DNA of 64,000 nucleotides from Nereocystis luetkeana (lineage: Eukaryota > Sar > Phaeophyceae > Laminariales > Laminariaceae). The first letter of the stretch is position 1. Every line of letters begins with the position of its first letter. This document shows, one piece after another, positions 32,889 to 44,739 of the stretch. A program made the translations under genes and the position numbers. The stretch spans positions 9,108,848-9,172,847 of the forward strand of contig JARUPZ010000005.1 in assembly GCA_031213475.1 (NCBI GenBank), read 5' to 3'. The notes below the pieces were generated by a model. It was given only the letters and a program-made list of their open reading frames with translations, was not told the origin of the DNA and ran no database searches.

Positions 32889-33049
32889 TACTCACTATCA
32901 TGCATAGTCATACGACCGTAGACCCCCGCATCTCTGCGGTGCCAGGACGGACCATGTCCGGTTTTCACCGACCAGGCAGACATTGCTCGCACCAAGTGCG
33001 AGGCGCCGTGAGCCGTTGGGCGAGTTGCATGAAGGGGGAGCTGCATACT
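32885..33049 (+). repeat. R7 repeat, copy 2
   Basis: CATGCATAGTCATACGACC through GGGGGAGCTGCATACTC. It is cut at its right end by MITE-A. Confidence 0.7.
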
Positions 33050-33157
33050 CTCACGGGGGACCATATTCAATAGGACCTGCGGTACACACAAAAACCTATA
33101 TATTTAGCTATTTTTACTGTCATTATTTGGTCCTATTTACTATGGTCCCCCGTAATC
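33050..33157 (-). mobile_element. MITE-A copy 15, in R7
   Basis: Left terminus CTCACGGGGGACC. It interrupts R7 right after GAGCTGCATA. Confidence 0.88.
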
Positions 33158-33322
33158 AGAGGAGGGCCGGGGGGGGGCGAGGAGAAGGAGGAGAGGAGGG
33201 TATAGGTGCTTCTTTAATTGTCGATCGGTCCCGCAGGTAAAAGGTACCAGGTATGCTTCTTCATGCTACAACAAGCTTTGTATAAATCACACCTGGCACA
33301 ATTGAACCATACAAAAAAGAAC

Positions 33323-33432
33323 TATTACGGGGGACCATAGTTAATAGGACCAAATATTGTTAGTAAAAATGGTTAAATATATAGGCTTTTATGTATACCA
33401 TAGGTCCTATTAACTAGGGGCCCCCCGTAATA
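33323..33432 (+). mobile_element. MITE-A copy 16
   Basis: Near-consensus. The right terminus reads ACTAGGGGCCCCCCG. Confidence 0.92.
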
Positions 33433-33960
33433 GTATGCATGGGACACAAAAAATTAGAAGCCGAAAACACTAACAATATATTTTTATTGGTGGTACTTAC
33501 CTGGCATTGATTTTCTCTCAACAAGACGGTAACTTGTGTCCGTTAAGTTATACAGAGGCGGGGTCCCCCTGCCACGGTGCAGACAAAAGGGGTCGACACG
33601 CGGCAAGTGTTTAGCCAAGCTCATGCCACCGACCAGGGAGCCCAGTAGGTGAGCCCCGCACCAGGCACTACTGATCCACGCGCACTCCCGCACCTCCGAG
33701 CGACCGCCCACCCGCCGTCAAGTACCGAAAGATGTTCGCTCTTCGACGCCGACAGGGGCCTCCAGAGGGGCATTGCCACACAGAGAAGGCGAGGCAAACC
33801 ACTACGTCCGGCGCTCAAGTACAGCAGCAACATACATGACTATTATCTGTTTTCGTCCACGTCCCGTACGCAGACCCGCAAGCGGGGATTTCCGTGCATG
33901 TACATGCATGCGTGTAGGCACACTGATCGAATGTGTAGGACTGGTGCAACGATATGTGTA
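33433..33960. other. Unassigned stretch
   Basis: GC-rich centre (33640-33830) with frames on both strands (114 codons +, 70 codons -). No recognised domain. Confidence 0.4.
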
Positions 33961-34018
33961 TCCATGTTGAAGATCATGCTGCACATTGTCTGATGGCAAG
34001 AGGAATAATAATAATAAA
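33961..34018 (+). repeat. R1 3' end
   Basis: CATGTTGAAGATCATGCTGC, then GATGGCAAGAGGAATAATAA. Confidence 0.8.
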
Positions 34019-35090
34019 AATATGTGGGGGGGGGGGGGGGGGAAGGTATGATGCCATTACTTACACTGCCGCGTTTTACTGTAGGTCACTCGGGCGAGTG
34101 GCTCCGAACCTCGCTCGAGAAAAATTGGGCTCCGAGAAAATATGTTTGCTGGAACGCTGGCGCAGCGTAACTAGCCCTCACGTGGCGATGTTACGTGTCG
34201 GGAAACCCAAGAGAAATCATTTCAAGAGACTGCAAAGCAATGTAGGGTGGTCACTTGGGGCCGAGCGGCTCTGAGCAGGCGAAACCGAGAAGCACCCTGA
34301 AACACGACCCCTTCACCGAAGCGCCCTCAAGCAGGTCAGTCGTAGATGGACAAGGTGGCTGCTGCTCCCACCTTCGAGGCGAGAAAGCGTGGCAAGCACA
34401 ATACGCAGGGTGTGAGTGCGTCGACGAGAGTCAGCAGCAAGCTCGATGCGCGTCGGTGTTGGAAAGCTTTAGACGCCTCAGGAAGAAACTTAAGAGACAG
34501 TCGTGACAGACGACAGCGCCAGGGACAACGCGAGTGAGTAAAAATCAGTAAAACGTCAACGAGACGCGGGGGCATTGCGATAAGTATCAGCGCGAACCAA
34601 ACAGGAGTCGGGGGGGAGGGAGGGAGGGGGGGGAGGGGGGGGGGGAGGGGGGCATTCAGAGACCGTCAAGAGTCAAAAAGTCTCCTGCAAGCGGGCCCGA
34701 GCTGAAAATATATAAATTGTATTAAAAAAAAAAACAGAAATATGATGTCATTGTGTTACTACCGTTATTAATAGTGTCACCTTGCAGAAGGATCCTCCTG
34801 GGACTTTTCGACGCCGGTGAGTTAAACAGTGGATAAACGCATCGCCTAGCGAGGCGCCGAACTGGGCTCGTCGCGGGGAGAGCGCGGTAAGAAAAGGCTA
34901 GAAGACAGCGAAACGTCGTGAGGGGTTGCAGTACGGCGGGTTGTGGAACCCTCCGTGCGTGCGAAAGGGTTCTCTATTTCGGGAGATAGATTAGGAGACG
35001 GAACAGCGCGTGATCGTCACGGTTTCTTGGCAGGGAAAAGGGAGGGACAGAGCCCCCTTCTCTGCGCAACTCCCCGGGTACCAAAATATC
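34019..35090. other. Unassigned stretch
   Basis: Long G runs at 34025-34042 and 34605-34650. Short frames, no recognised domain. Confidence 0.4.
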
Positions 35091-35097
35091 GACTGAT

Positions 35098-35560
35098 CGG
35101 CTTACCGACCAACCAACCAACCGACCGAACGATCGACCGATCGATCGATCGATCGATCAAATAACATACTAACAGCCCGAAGGACAAACCGACCGAAAAA
35201 AACGAACGACCAGGCGACAGAAATACAGATAGATGAACAAGTGGACAGGCCGTCACACAGACATACAGACAGACAGACAGACAGACAGATAAACCGACTG
35301 ACCAAGTCATCGATCGACCCACCGACGGAACGACCGGACGATCGATTGATCGACCGGCCGACCGACCGACCACCAGAGAGACAGGCAGGCAGATAGATAG
35401 ACAGGCAGACAGGCAGACAGGCAGATAGACGGACAGACAGACTGACCGTCATACCGACCAACAGACCGACCGATATACCGACCAACAGATCGACCGACAT
35501 ACCGACCGACGGACCGACCGACGCAGACAGCCAGACTGAGAGACAAGAATACATACATAC
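35098..35560. repeat. Cryptically simple tetranucleotide region
   Basis: Imperfect ACCG, GATC and GACA repeats, for example (GATC)n at 35133-35158 and (AGAC)n at 35263-35288. The serine/valine/glycine/arginine frames on the minus strand are artefacts. Confidence 0.85.
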
Positions 35561-36013
35561 CGACGGAGCGCCAGCTTTACTGCCGTTTTCGTCGTGTGAC
35601 ATTAGCCGGCGTTTTTTACTAATCCATCGGTTACACACGGATGACGTAGCACTGCTCTCTACCGCTTTCAGGCGCCGTCTGTTCCTGGCCGCCGCTATAG
35701 CAGAGGTGTCCGGCACTCCCCCCTTGCACAATGTAGACAAAAATCAAATCCTTGTGGAGACATTGCAAGGTGTAGAAAACCCCACAACGTGCCAGCAACA
35801 ACCTCTCAATTCGGTGCGCCTCACGGTGTACTACTGCATGCAGTACATCGCTCAATGTCTCCACTCCTGAGATATTTCGCCCCCACATTGTGCGAGGGGG
35901 GGGGGGGGGGGTCCCGGGCCACCTGTGCTATTTTTATATGAGCTTTTACGTCGAAATCTAGGGCTATCATACGTAGTTTATGATATTCGGAGTACAGCCG
36001 TGGGCACCCCGAC
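35561..36013. other. Unassigned stretch
   Basis: No repeat or gene recognised. Poly-G at 35895-35910. Confidence 0.4.
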
Positions 36014-36110
36014 TTAACCCTTTTAGAACCGCAGTCCCGTTTTGGGGACACTCGACTTAAATTTTAAGTAATTTATCTCCAAAACGGGACTGCGGTCCTA
36101 AAAGGGTTAA
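36014..36110. mobile_element. MITE-B copy 5, best preserved
   Basis: TTAACCCTTTTAGAACCGC at the left and GCGGTCCTAAAAGGGTTAA at the right, nearly perfect inverted termini with TTAA on both sides. Confidence 0.95.
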
Positions 36111-36295
36111 GAGAGGACACGCGAAGAAACGAATACAGTTTAGCTGAGGCCAAATCGGCTGGACCCGCCTACGCCAAAGCTACGCACCACTCTGGCCCAA
36201 AATACAAGGAACATTTATACAGGACTATAGGCCACCAAGCGCTCTTTCTATTTACGCCCAGGGTGATATTTCCCACGGTGAATGAGAGAGAAGGC

Positions 36296-36404
36296 TATTA
36301 CGGGGGACCATAGTTAACAGGACCTATGCTATACATAAAAACCTATATATTTAACCATTTTTACGAACAATATTTGGTCCTGTTAACTATGGCCCCCCGT
36401 AATA
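36296..36404 (-). mobile_element. MITE-A copy 17, head-to-head pair, left
   Basis: Separated from copy 18 by only GATC between their TA flanks (AATAGATCTATT). Confidence 0.95.
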
Positions 36405-36408
36405 GATC

Positions 36409-36512
36409 TATTACGGGGGGCCATAGTTAACAGGACCAAATATTGTTCGTAAAAATGGTTAAATATATAGGTTTTTATGTATACCATAGGTCCTATTAAC
36501 TATGGTCCCCCT
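36409..36512 (+). mobile_element. MITE-A copy 18, head-to-head pair, right
   Basis: The right terminus is cut after GGTCCCCCT. Together with copy 17 it forms a ~217-bp near-palindrome. Confidence 0.93.
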
Positions 36513-36624
36513 GCACCACACCTCTCTTGAATCGGGGTACCCCCCGTAAGCGATGGGTTGCATCCCTCTTCTGTTCTGGCCTCCAGCACCTTACGCGCGC
36601 TCTCTACGGGCGGTATACCGCATC

Positions 36625-36806
36625 ACACTGGGTGCGTTCTGTCACTATTATTCGTGAAATTCTTCAGAAAGAAGCAAAAATATCAAGTTCGTTAACATTC
36701 CAATACTTGGAACAAACAAAACCAGGAAAATATGGAAGATTGAAAAATTGCGCGAAACAGATGCCGAAAAATTGGAAAAAAAAAGCTCTCCGATAAGAAT
36801 GACCCT
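36625..36806. repeat. R8 repeat, copy 2
   Basis: GCGTTCTGTCACTATTATTC through CTCTCCGATAAGAATGACCC; counterpart of 17640-17835. An 89-codon plus frame (36527-36796) crosses it but has no recognised domain. Confidence 0.6.
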
Positions 36807-36882
36807 AAGTAGGACCTACGATACGCACAAAAACCTATACATTCCCCTATATTGCTACGAACAACATTTGGTCCTATTTGCT
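36807..36882 (-). mobile_element. MITE-A copy 19, fragment
   Basis: Lacks the left terminus (starts AGTAGGACCTACG) and ends in poly-T after GGTCCTATTTGC. Confidence 0.75.
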
Positions 36883-36883
36883 T

Positions 36884-37235
36884 TTTTTTTTTTTTTTTGG
36901 TCATCACTTTTATTTTCCAGCCAAACTCGTAGGAGGTTTTACCCTCAGCGATCTTACGGACAAGCCGTGGACACAGGTGTCGTCCCTTCTCCCCCCCCGG
37001 TGTAAACGCGCCTTCATTTTTTGTCGCGGATTGGGTTCAGCATTCATTCCCGCTGCTCGTCGATTTCCATCCAATCTATATAGCTAACTCAACACGCTTT
37101 CGCTCTTTCCGCTTACTATCATTTGTTTAGAAAGAAAAAGTCTCCGCGTACGAGCATGCACTCGGAGAGACTTGAACCCACGAAATTGATCTTGACAGGC
37201 ACGTGGACCACCGATCATACCAAGCCACCGGGGAC
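36884..37235 (-). mobile_element. SINE-2, full-length
   Basis: A tail-side poly-T at 36883-36899. The minus-strand head reads GTCCCCGGTGGCTTGGTATG (A-box side) and GTGGGTTCAAGTCTC (B box). Between them, ATCAATTTC sits where an anticodon arm would be. Confidence 0.75.
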
Positions 37236-37720
37236 TACTGTAAGCAAAAAAAAATAGAGTCAATGAATGATGAAAACCGTGTTTGTGAGGCACGCCTTTT
37301 TGTTTTCCCCGTGCGTGCCTCATGCGTATAGTACACGCGCCGCGTGTGTCCACTTTTTTTTCGAATAAGTTTCGTGCGAAAAGCTGCGGGTTATTTTTAT
37401 ACTGAAAACCTTCCGCACGTTTGTACGTAGGTAGGTGTCGTTGCGCTGGAAAGTTGAAAAAAAAACGTGATAAAGGAAAGAAGAAAAAAGAGGTGGATAA
37501 AAGTAAAAAAACTAATCCATAAAGGAAAAGAGGTGGATCAAAATCGCATACGAGTATTGACTTAGAAAACGTACAAACAGGCCAAAATGGAAGGAAAGGA
37601 GGAGGAGGAGACGGAGGAAATGAAAGAGAGAATATTCTGAACACCCTATCATGCAACTTTTTCCCGAAAAAGAAAACTGGGTTCACAGATTTTCCTCTAC
37701 TACTTGCTTGCTGCTGCTAT
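37236..37720. other. Unassigned stretch
   Basis: A- and T-runs and a 200-codon minus frame (37084-37686) without recognisable domains. Confidence 0.4.
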
Positions 37721-37723
37721 ATG

Positions 37724-38402
<679 letters not shown>

Positions 38403-38513
38403 ACAATTATTATTTCTCTTGCCATCCGACAACGTGCAGCATGATCTTCAACATGGATCACTCATAACTTTCCCGAAAGAAGAAAACTTCTGAAACGAAA
38501 GGAAACCCATGCA
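38403..38513 (-). repeat. R1 repeat adjoining (TAG)n
   Basis: The tail TTATTATTTCTCTTGCCATCC joins the array, and the distal end runs to CCCATGCAC, where MITE-A follows. Confidence 0.85.
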
Positions 38514-38627
38514 CTACGGGGAGGCATAGTTAACAGGACCAAATTGTTAGTAAAAATAAATGGCTAAATATTCAGGTTTTTATGTATACCATAGATAGGT
38601 CCTATAAACTATGGTCCCCCGTAATAG
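38514..38627 (+). mobile_element. MITE-A copy 20
   Basis: Has an extra ATAG before the right GGTCC (CCATAGATAGGTCC). Confidence 0.9.
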
Positions 38628-38689
38628 TACTTGAACAAAAGGCCCCCCTCATTCAGATCGTGTTATCGCGCCTCTAAACCCTTTCAAAG

Positions 38690-38962
38690 GTTGTATTCAT
38701 ACGACAGATAGGTTCACCTTAATTTTTCCGAGGCTCCCCCTCACTTGAGGAGCTCCATCATATCTCATCCGACAAAATGACCTCAGCAAAAAAAAATCAA
38801 ATGGCTTCCCGCGATGAAAAATCCCATGGACCAAGTATACAAAAACGCCATTTTTTCCAAACGAGATTGACGTCCCGACAGTTTTGGGTTTAGGAGGCCC
38901 GTCAGTCAGAATAAAAAAAAGCGGAAATGTGCTACCTCTACCGTAGGAAAGCGTCATTAGTA
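38690..38962 (+). repeat. R6 repeat, uninterrupted copy
   Basis: TTCACCTTAATTTTTCCGAGG through GGAAATGTGCTACCTCTACC, ~270 bp. It has no MITE-A where the other two copies do (GTATACAAAAACGCC), so it shows the empty site. Confidence 0.75.
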
Positions 38963-38994
38963 TAATAATAGTATATACTCGGAGTATAAATAAT

Positions 38995-39045
38995 ATAGCC
39001 GAAGCTCATCCTGCACACTGTCGGGATGGCAAGCATTTATTTTAA
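38995..39045 (+). repeat. R1 fragment
   Basis: GAAGCTCATCCTGCACACTG, then TCGGGATGGCAAGC. Partial 3' end. Confidence 0.6.
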
Positions 39046-39159
39046 CAACAATAATAGTAATGGAAAGCTTTGGGCGTCTCGGGGTAGAGGGCAGCAAGTT
39101 CATCAACAAGCTATTATTGTAGTGGGGGGCGGAGGGATGGTGGGTCGATGGGGAGGAAA

Positions 39160-39378
39160 GGATTGGTGAAGGAACGCCTATTATACTCCAAATCGTCTCG
39201 GTGACTACACAGACAGGTCGCCATTATTTCGAGGAGGGGGTATCACGATTCAGACTCCAGATTTTTATCAGGGGTCGTCAGGAAACGAGAAGGAGCGGGG
39301 GGGGATGAGGTGACAGACCCACACCGATGGCGTGGGGAGAGGGAGAGTTTGGATGCGGGTCAGGATTCAAGAGCAGAA
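39160..39378 (+). repeat. R1 5' region
   Basis: GGAACGCCTATTATACTCC through GACCCACACCGATGG. It matches 62585-62770 and lacks the 3' half. Confidence 0.7.
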
Positions 39379-39379
39379 G

Positions 39380-39488
39380 TATTACGGGGGACCATAGTTA
39401 ACAGGACCAAATATTGTTAGTGAAAATGGTTAAACATATAGGTTTTTATGTATACCATAGGTCCTGTTAACTATGGTCCCCCGTAATA
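39380..39488 (+). mobile_element. MITE-A copy 21
   Basis: Full-length, GTTAACAGG subtype, next to the R1 5' region. Confidence 0.93.
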
Positions 39489-39594
39489 GTAACGAGTACA
39501 TATATATTATTGAGATGTAGGAGGGGGAACAAAAACAACACATACATAAGAGTATCTATCGTAGATAATCAGGTATATTATATAGATAGGCTTG

Positions 39595-39725
39595 GTGTAT
39601 AGGTTTCCTTCGTATGTATGTATGGGGAGATTTCTTCTTCTTTCAGGAATGTTCTGATTGATCACAACAACGTGAAAGCTCATTCATGCTGCACATTGTC
39701 GGATGGCAAGCCTACTAACAATAAT
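39595..39725 (+). repeat. R1 repeat, subtype with GAATGTTCTGATTG
   Basis: GTATAGGTTTCCTTCG through ATTGTCGGATGGCAAGCC. The same subtype occurs at 62390-62530. Confidence 0.75.
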
Positions 39726-40223
39726 GAGGGCCTTCCTTGTTCGGGGCACTTCCCGAGGATCGCGGTGAATCACTACCGTAACAACGGCAAGCAGCGAGGG
39801 GTAAAAGAGTCGCAAAAGCACCATAAAAAAGTGAAAAAAAAAAGAAGACCAAACCACACGGCAGTCCGAATGACGGCCAGCATATTTTATTTTTTTTGCT
39901 CGGTGAAGCACGGAAATTTCACCAGCACGGAAATTATCAAGACCCAAAAAAAGCACACGGCGAATCGAGAATGTGGCCGCTTTTTTTTCGCGAAGCAGGA
40001 AAACCGCGCGGTATAAACACACACGGCAATTTTACCACGGGAGAGGGATATCATCTCGCGCGCGGTTGGGTTCCTCTCTACTTCGCGATTAAAACAAAAA
40101 AACACCGCCGTTCGAGTCGCCGTGTGGTATTTTCTCGCGCGGTCACAAATTTTTCCCGTGATGGTCATACACAGCGGTTGCGGACACATGCAACAAAAAA
40201 CGACGCGTCGTCATTCGCTTCGC
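39726..40223. other. Unassigned stretch
   Basis: Frames on both strands (132 and 112 codons) overlap and have no recognisable domain. Several imperfect inverted GCGCGGT/CCGCGCG words are present. Confidence 0.4.
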
Positions 40224-40224
40224 C

Positions 40225-40336
40225 TATTACGGGGGACCATAGTTAATAGGACCGAATATTGTTAGTAGAAAAGGTCAAATATATATATTTTTTTATGCAT
40301 TCCACAGGTCCTATTAACTATGGTCCCCCCGTAATA
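40225..40336 (+). mobile_element. MITE-A copy 22
   Basis: Middle diverged (TAGTAGAAAAGG), termini intact. Confidence 0.92.
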
Positions 40337-40479
40337 GTGTTTTTTTTTTTTTTTTCATGTTGCTTTTTTTTTTACGAATACCTGGTATTTTTTTTCTCGC
40401 CTGTAGCTCTCTGTGCTGATGTGGTTGTGATTAGCCGCGATTCCTGCCACCTTCGGGAAATGACCCGCGCACTATACTA

Positions 40480-40578
40480 TTAACCCATTTAGAAGCGCAG
40501 TCCCGTTTTGGGGACAAACCACTAAAATTTCAAGTAGATTGTCCCCAAAACGGGACTGCGGTTCTAAAGGGGTTTTAA
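40480..40578. mobile_element. MITE-B copy 6
   Basis: TTAACCCATTTAGAAGCGC at the left; the right end CTAAAGGGGTTTTAA is slightly altered. Confidence 0.9.
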
Positions 40579-40706
40579 TAGTAGGCCCTGGGTAGTAATA
40601 ATGTGTGTCCATCCATGCACAGGAAGGACCGGCGACTGAACTAGAAAAAAAAAACAACGTTGAATGAAATAATCAAAACGCAGAATAACGACTACCCTGG
40701 TATATA

Positions 40707-40770
40707 TTAATAACTACTGGTGTTACCTAATAATAAATATATCATTCCTCGGGCTGACCACGCGTGCATA
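40707..40770. repeat. Left flank of LINE: long direct repeat
   Basis: ATTAATAACTACTGG...ATATATCATTCCTCG...CACGCGTGCATA. It matches 43629-43683 with four or so substitutions and one ~10-bp insertion (TGTTACCTAA). Probably a long target duplication. Confidence 0.7.
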
Positions 40771-40819
40771 GCTGTCGACTGCTGCTAAACTAGCACCTCA
40801 TACCAGTCGAAAACAAGGG

Positions 40820-43118
40820 CCGCTGGGCTGGTGTACGCCCGAAGAGGTAAAAGCAGAGGTGCACTCACGATGGCAGGAGAAGGAAAATGCGAGGACGCAA
40901 CTACGTGCTAACCCGGGAGACAAAAATCTGCGAAAAGCTGTGAAGATTGCCACTAAACAGCTCAAACGTGCGAGGACGGACGGAGTGCAGAAGTTCTTCG
41001 AGGAATACGCCCGTCAACTCGAAAGGCGTATCCAAGAAGGCGATCAGTTTTGGTTCTACAAGCACCTTAAGGAGATGAATGTGGAAGGAAAGAGGACTTT
41101 CCATTCGCAGTACATCAGGGACGAGGAAGGTAGATTACTACGAGACATAGGCCTCATCCGGGAACGATGGGTAAGGTGGTTCCAGAAGCTGCTAAACACC
41201 AAGTCATCGACCCTCGACCCGACTATCGTCGATGAGCTCAAGGTCTGGCCCTCGTGCAGTCCGCTGGACGACGTTCCGTCTAGATATGAGGTGAAAGACG
41301 CAATCAGGGCGATGGCGAACCGCAAGGCGGTTGGGCCTGATGGTCTCCCAGCTGAACTTCTGAAGGTCCTGGCCGACGAGGGAGACTCGGACACCTTGGG
41401 AAGCTTCTACGAGATTATCGTCGCTGTGTGGAGGGGAGGGGTCGTGCCGCAGGGATGGAAGGATGCAACGATTAAGGTGCTGCACAAGAAGAAAGACAGG
41501 ACGGAGTGTGGTAACTACCGTGGCATTTCCCTTGTCGCGCATGCCGGCAAAGTACTCCTCAAAGTCATCGCGCGCCGACTCAGCGACTACAGCGAACGGG
41601 AAGGCATCCTGCCAGAGGAGCAGTGAGGCTTTAGGCCCGAACGATCGACGGTCGACATGATGTTCGTGGTGCGACGCTTGCAGGAATTGGCAAGGAAGAA
41701 GGACACTCAACTGTTCATGTGCTTTGTCGACCTCACCAAAGTCTATGACTCCGTCGACCGAACCCTCCTGTGGGCTGTCTTGGCTCGCTTTGGCGTGCCA
41801 CCTAGAATGCTCACCGTTATCCGCCAATTCCACGACGGCATGCGAGCATGCGTGCGGCTGGATGACGGCGAGTGCTCAGATATGTTCGACGTGAAACAGG
41901 GCCTACGGCAAGGGTGTGTGCTCGCGCCATTGTTGTTCAACATGTTTTTTACAGCGGTGCTGCGTGTGGCGGAGAAACGTTTCGCTGCTGATAAAGTCAT
42001 CACGGGCAGCTTGGTGTAACTCCAACAAAAGCAGGAGAAGAAGAAAAGGAAGAGGGGGAAGGCACGGGCCGGGCACGCCGACGGACAGGGGAATGATAAA
42101 GAGGCCCAGACACTGTGGGTTATGCTCTATGCTGACGATGCGGGCATAGTATCGAGATCATCCAACGGCCTGGAGAGAATGATGATGGTGATCGTGTCTG
42201 CATGTATGTGCCGCTTTCGGCCTGACGGCCTCGGAGGCCAAGACGGAGATAATGTGTCTGCAAACGAAAGATGGGGGGAACGTGCCGTTCACTGTCACCG
42301 CAGCCGGCCAAGTGTACAAACAAACGACCGAGTTTGTGTATCTGGGCGGGGCTATCAGCGCAGATTGGACGGGAAGAAGTGTCGAGGTAGCGCGTCGACT
42401 CCAGAGGGCATGGGTATGCTTCGGACGGTATAAGATGGAATTTTATGACCGCCCGGGCGTGCGCCTACGCCTGAAGGTGCGAATGCTGAGAGCCGAGGTG
42501 ATCGAAACGTTGCTCTGCGGTTGCGTTACTTGGAGCCCGAGCAAGACTGATTACGGTAGGCTACGGGAGGTCCACCACAAGATGCTCCTCCGATGCATCG
42601 GCTGGCGAAAACGAAAGCGCGAAGACCACATTCTATCCTATGCTAGCGCGCTTCTCAGGACAAAGTCTGAGAGCGTTGAGACGACGGTACGCAGACGTAG
42701 GCTCTTGTTTGCGGGCTTTGTGACACGAATGGGAGAGGAGCGTCTGCCGAAGAGGGTGATGTTTGGGGAGATGGTTGGGGGTAAGGGTTACTCCGGAGGA
42801 CAGGAGTGGGACTGGATGAGGTACCTTGAGGAGGACCTCAAGGAGTTCGGCATCAAGCTCGAAGGGTGGCGCGAGGCAGCACAGAAAGCCGGCAGATGGT
42901 TCCGACGGGTCGAGGAAGGGGCGGAGGCCTTCATGCGGAAATGGCATGCAGATGAGAAGGAGGCATCGGCAAAACGGCATAGAATAGCTGCGACCACGAC
43001 CACAGCCGTTGACGCCAACGCGAGTGCGCAGAATGGCAGGAAAGAGGGGGGGGGGCGAAAGGGAGACGAGGGGGAATGGGGGGGGGAGGGGGGGGAGGCG
43101 GTCTGCCCAACAGACTGA
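40820..43118 (+). pseudogene. LINE ORF2: reverse transcriptase and C-terminal domain, with two stops and a frameshift
   Basis: The reading frame from ~40820 has [11 protein letters not shown] near 41336, GNYRGISL near 41510, the active-site D in [12 protein letters not shown] (41728), [14 protein letters not shown] near 41900 and YADD at 42128. The order matches reverse-transcriptase motifs of endonuclease/RT-type LINEs. A TGA at 41624-41626 falls where EEQ-C-GFRP would be expected. A TAA at 42017-42019 and a shift to the next frame between ~42140 and 42225 follow. From 42252 the frame continues (VYLGGAIS, RRLLFAGFVTRMGEERLPKR, GRWFRRVEEG) to the stop at 43116-43118. It is not functional as it stands, and the clade is not assigned. 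Confidence 0.9.
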
Positions 43119-43628
43119 AGCCTGGTTATGGCCATCATCGTCACGATGCACTCCCTTCTTTGGGACCCAAGTAACTAGCATGGTGCCACCTGGGCAACTT
43201 TGCGTGTCTGTATGCTCCAGTGCCTGCCTTTCGTATTTTCTTTCCCCCCCGCCCTTGGCTATCGCTTTTTTGTCCCTTCATTTTTTTCATTTTTCTTTCA
43301 TTCCCGTGTGTACCTCTTTGTGTCTCTGATAGTATGGTCCGTTTTGCCTTTTTTGCGTTTTGCTATCTGCTTCTTCTGTTTTTGTTTTGTTTTGGTTTTT
43401 TTGCTTCGCTTCATCTTCTTTTTTAGGTTTTTGTCTGCTATTAATAGTCTCCTTTTTGCTTCCCTGGTGTCCGCAGTGGTGGAGTGCGTATGTATGCTTG
43501 TTTTTTGTTTTTGCCTCTGTTTTTACTACCGAGGTATTTCTTCTACTCCAGAGTTATTGGAGCCTGTCCTGCGACCACGGACTGCATTGTATTGTGAGTT
43601 AATGTGAGAACAACAACAACAACAACAA
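43119..43628 (+). other. LINE 3' untranslated region
   Basis: T-rich. It shares TTTGGGACCCAAGTAACTAG with 29985-30005 and ends with CCGAGGTATTTCTTC...GACCACGGACTGCATTG. Confidence 0.75.
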
Positions 43629-43683
43629 TATTAATCACTACTGGTAATAAATATATCATTCCTCGTGCTGATCACGCGTGCAT
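43629..43683. repeat. Right flank of LINE: long direct repeat
   Basis: Counterpart of 40707-40770, joined directly to the end of the CAA tail. Confidence 0.7.
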
Positions 43684-44164
43684 ACCACGAACAAATATAT
43701 GATGAGACATATACTCTGAACTTGAGCCCCCCAAAGTGTTCCAGAATAATATCTTCGGTTATTAATGTTGATATAGTACTACTACGAACAGTAGTTATTA
43801 ATACTTATAGTACCTGGTATATACTGCTGGGCTGCATCCTTTGTTTACCTCCGTCTCCTTCCATCTTCCCTCCATCTTCTTCCTAATCACACCACCACAG
43901 GCAGCATTTTCGACGGGGAACAAACATACCGACAATACTCGCGTATACACTGCAATAATAACATTTTTTGTGGTGTGACACACCCTCACAAATCGTATGA
44001 GAACAACAGAACAACTGACTCACGCTGGGCGTTACTTTGTCAGATGGATGGCAAATAATGAGGAAATATATATATACCAGGTATATATATATGTATATAT
44101 ACTTCGAAGTATATACTTGGTATACCTGGTAAAATATATATATATAGACCTGGTATATAATACC
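43684..44164. other. Unassigned stretch with AT tracts
   Basis: TA-rich at 44065-44160, with four TACCTGGTA/TACCAGGTA words (44078, 44125, 44149 partial, 44161). No gene. Confidence 0.45.
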
Positions 44165-44285
44165 TGGTATGTTATTATTCCTCTTGCCATCAGACAATGT
44201 GCAGCATGATCTTCAACATGGATCACTCATAACTTTCCCGAAAGAAGAAAACCTCGGAAACAAAAGGAAACCCATGCACCAAGTA
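44165..44285 (-). repeat. R1 repeat
   Basis: TTATTATTCCTCTTGCCATC through AAGGAAACCCATGCACC. Confidence 0.85.
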
Positions 44286-44343
44286 TATTATAGTTACGCG
44301 TAAAAAGTCGTCTCATGATTCGTGATCCAGTCACTTACGCACC

Positions 44344-44436
44344 AGGTAGGTATGTGTGTATGTGTATATGTATGTATGTGTATGTATATATGTATGTATG
44401 TATGTGTATGTATGTATGTATGTATGTATGTATGTA
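44344..44436. repeat. (GTAT)n microsatellite
   Basis: TATG/TGTG tetranucleotide variants between two R1 copies in opposite orientation. Confidence 0.9.
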
Positions 44437-44521
44437 TATTGTTTCCGAGGTTTTCTTCTTTCGGGAAAGTTGTGAGTGATCAATGTTGAAGATCATGCTG
44501 CACATTGTCGGATGGCAAGGG
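44437..44521 (+). repeat. R1 repeat leading into (TAA)n
   Basis: TTGTTTCCGAGGTTTTCTTC through GATGGCAAGGGAAATAATAA. Confidence 0.88.
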
Positions 44522-44539
44522 AAATAATAATAATACTAC

Positions 44540-44590
<51 letters not shown>

Positions 44591-44609
44591 CAACAACAAT
44601 AATAACAAC

Positions 44610-44685
<76 letters not shown>

Positions 44686-44686
44686 T
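44522..44686. repeat. (TAA)n microsatellite with CAA island
   Basis: An extension of the R1 tail; AACAACAACAACAAT is at 44586-44600. Confidence 0.95.
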
Positions 44687-44739
44687 GTACTATTAATAGC
44701 ACATACATGCCTATCTATGGGAAGGTGTTACCTACTGAG

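Larger units (their letters stand above)
40771..43628 (+). mobile_element. LINE (non-LTR retrotransposon), decayed, 5'-truncated
   Basis: Contains the reverse-transcriptase region and C-terminal domain (see the pseudogene), a 3' untranslated region and the terminus GAGTTAATGTGAGAACAAC with a short CAA tail. It is bounded by a ~55-bp direct repeat on both sides. No endonuclease domain is present, as expected for 5' truncation. Confidence 0.85.

Noticed and set aside
33656..33993. GC-rich frames at 33.6-34.0 kb as host exons
   Set aside because: Overlapping frames on both strands, no motif, no supportable splice structure.
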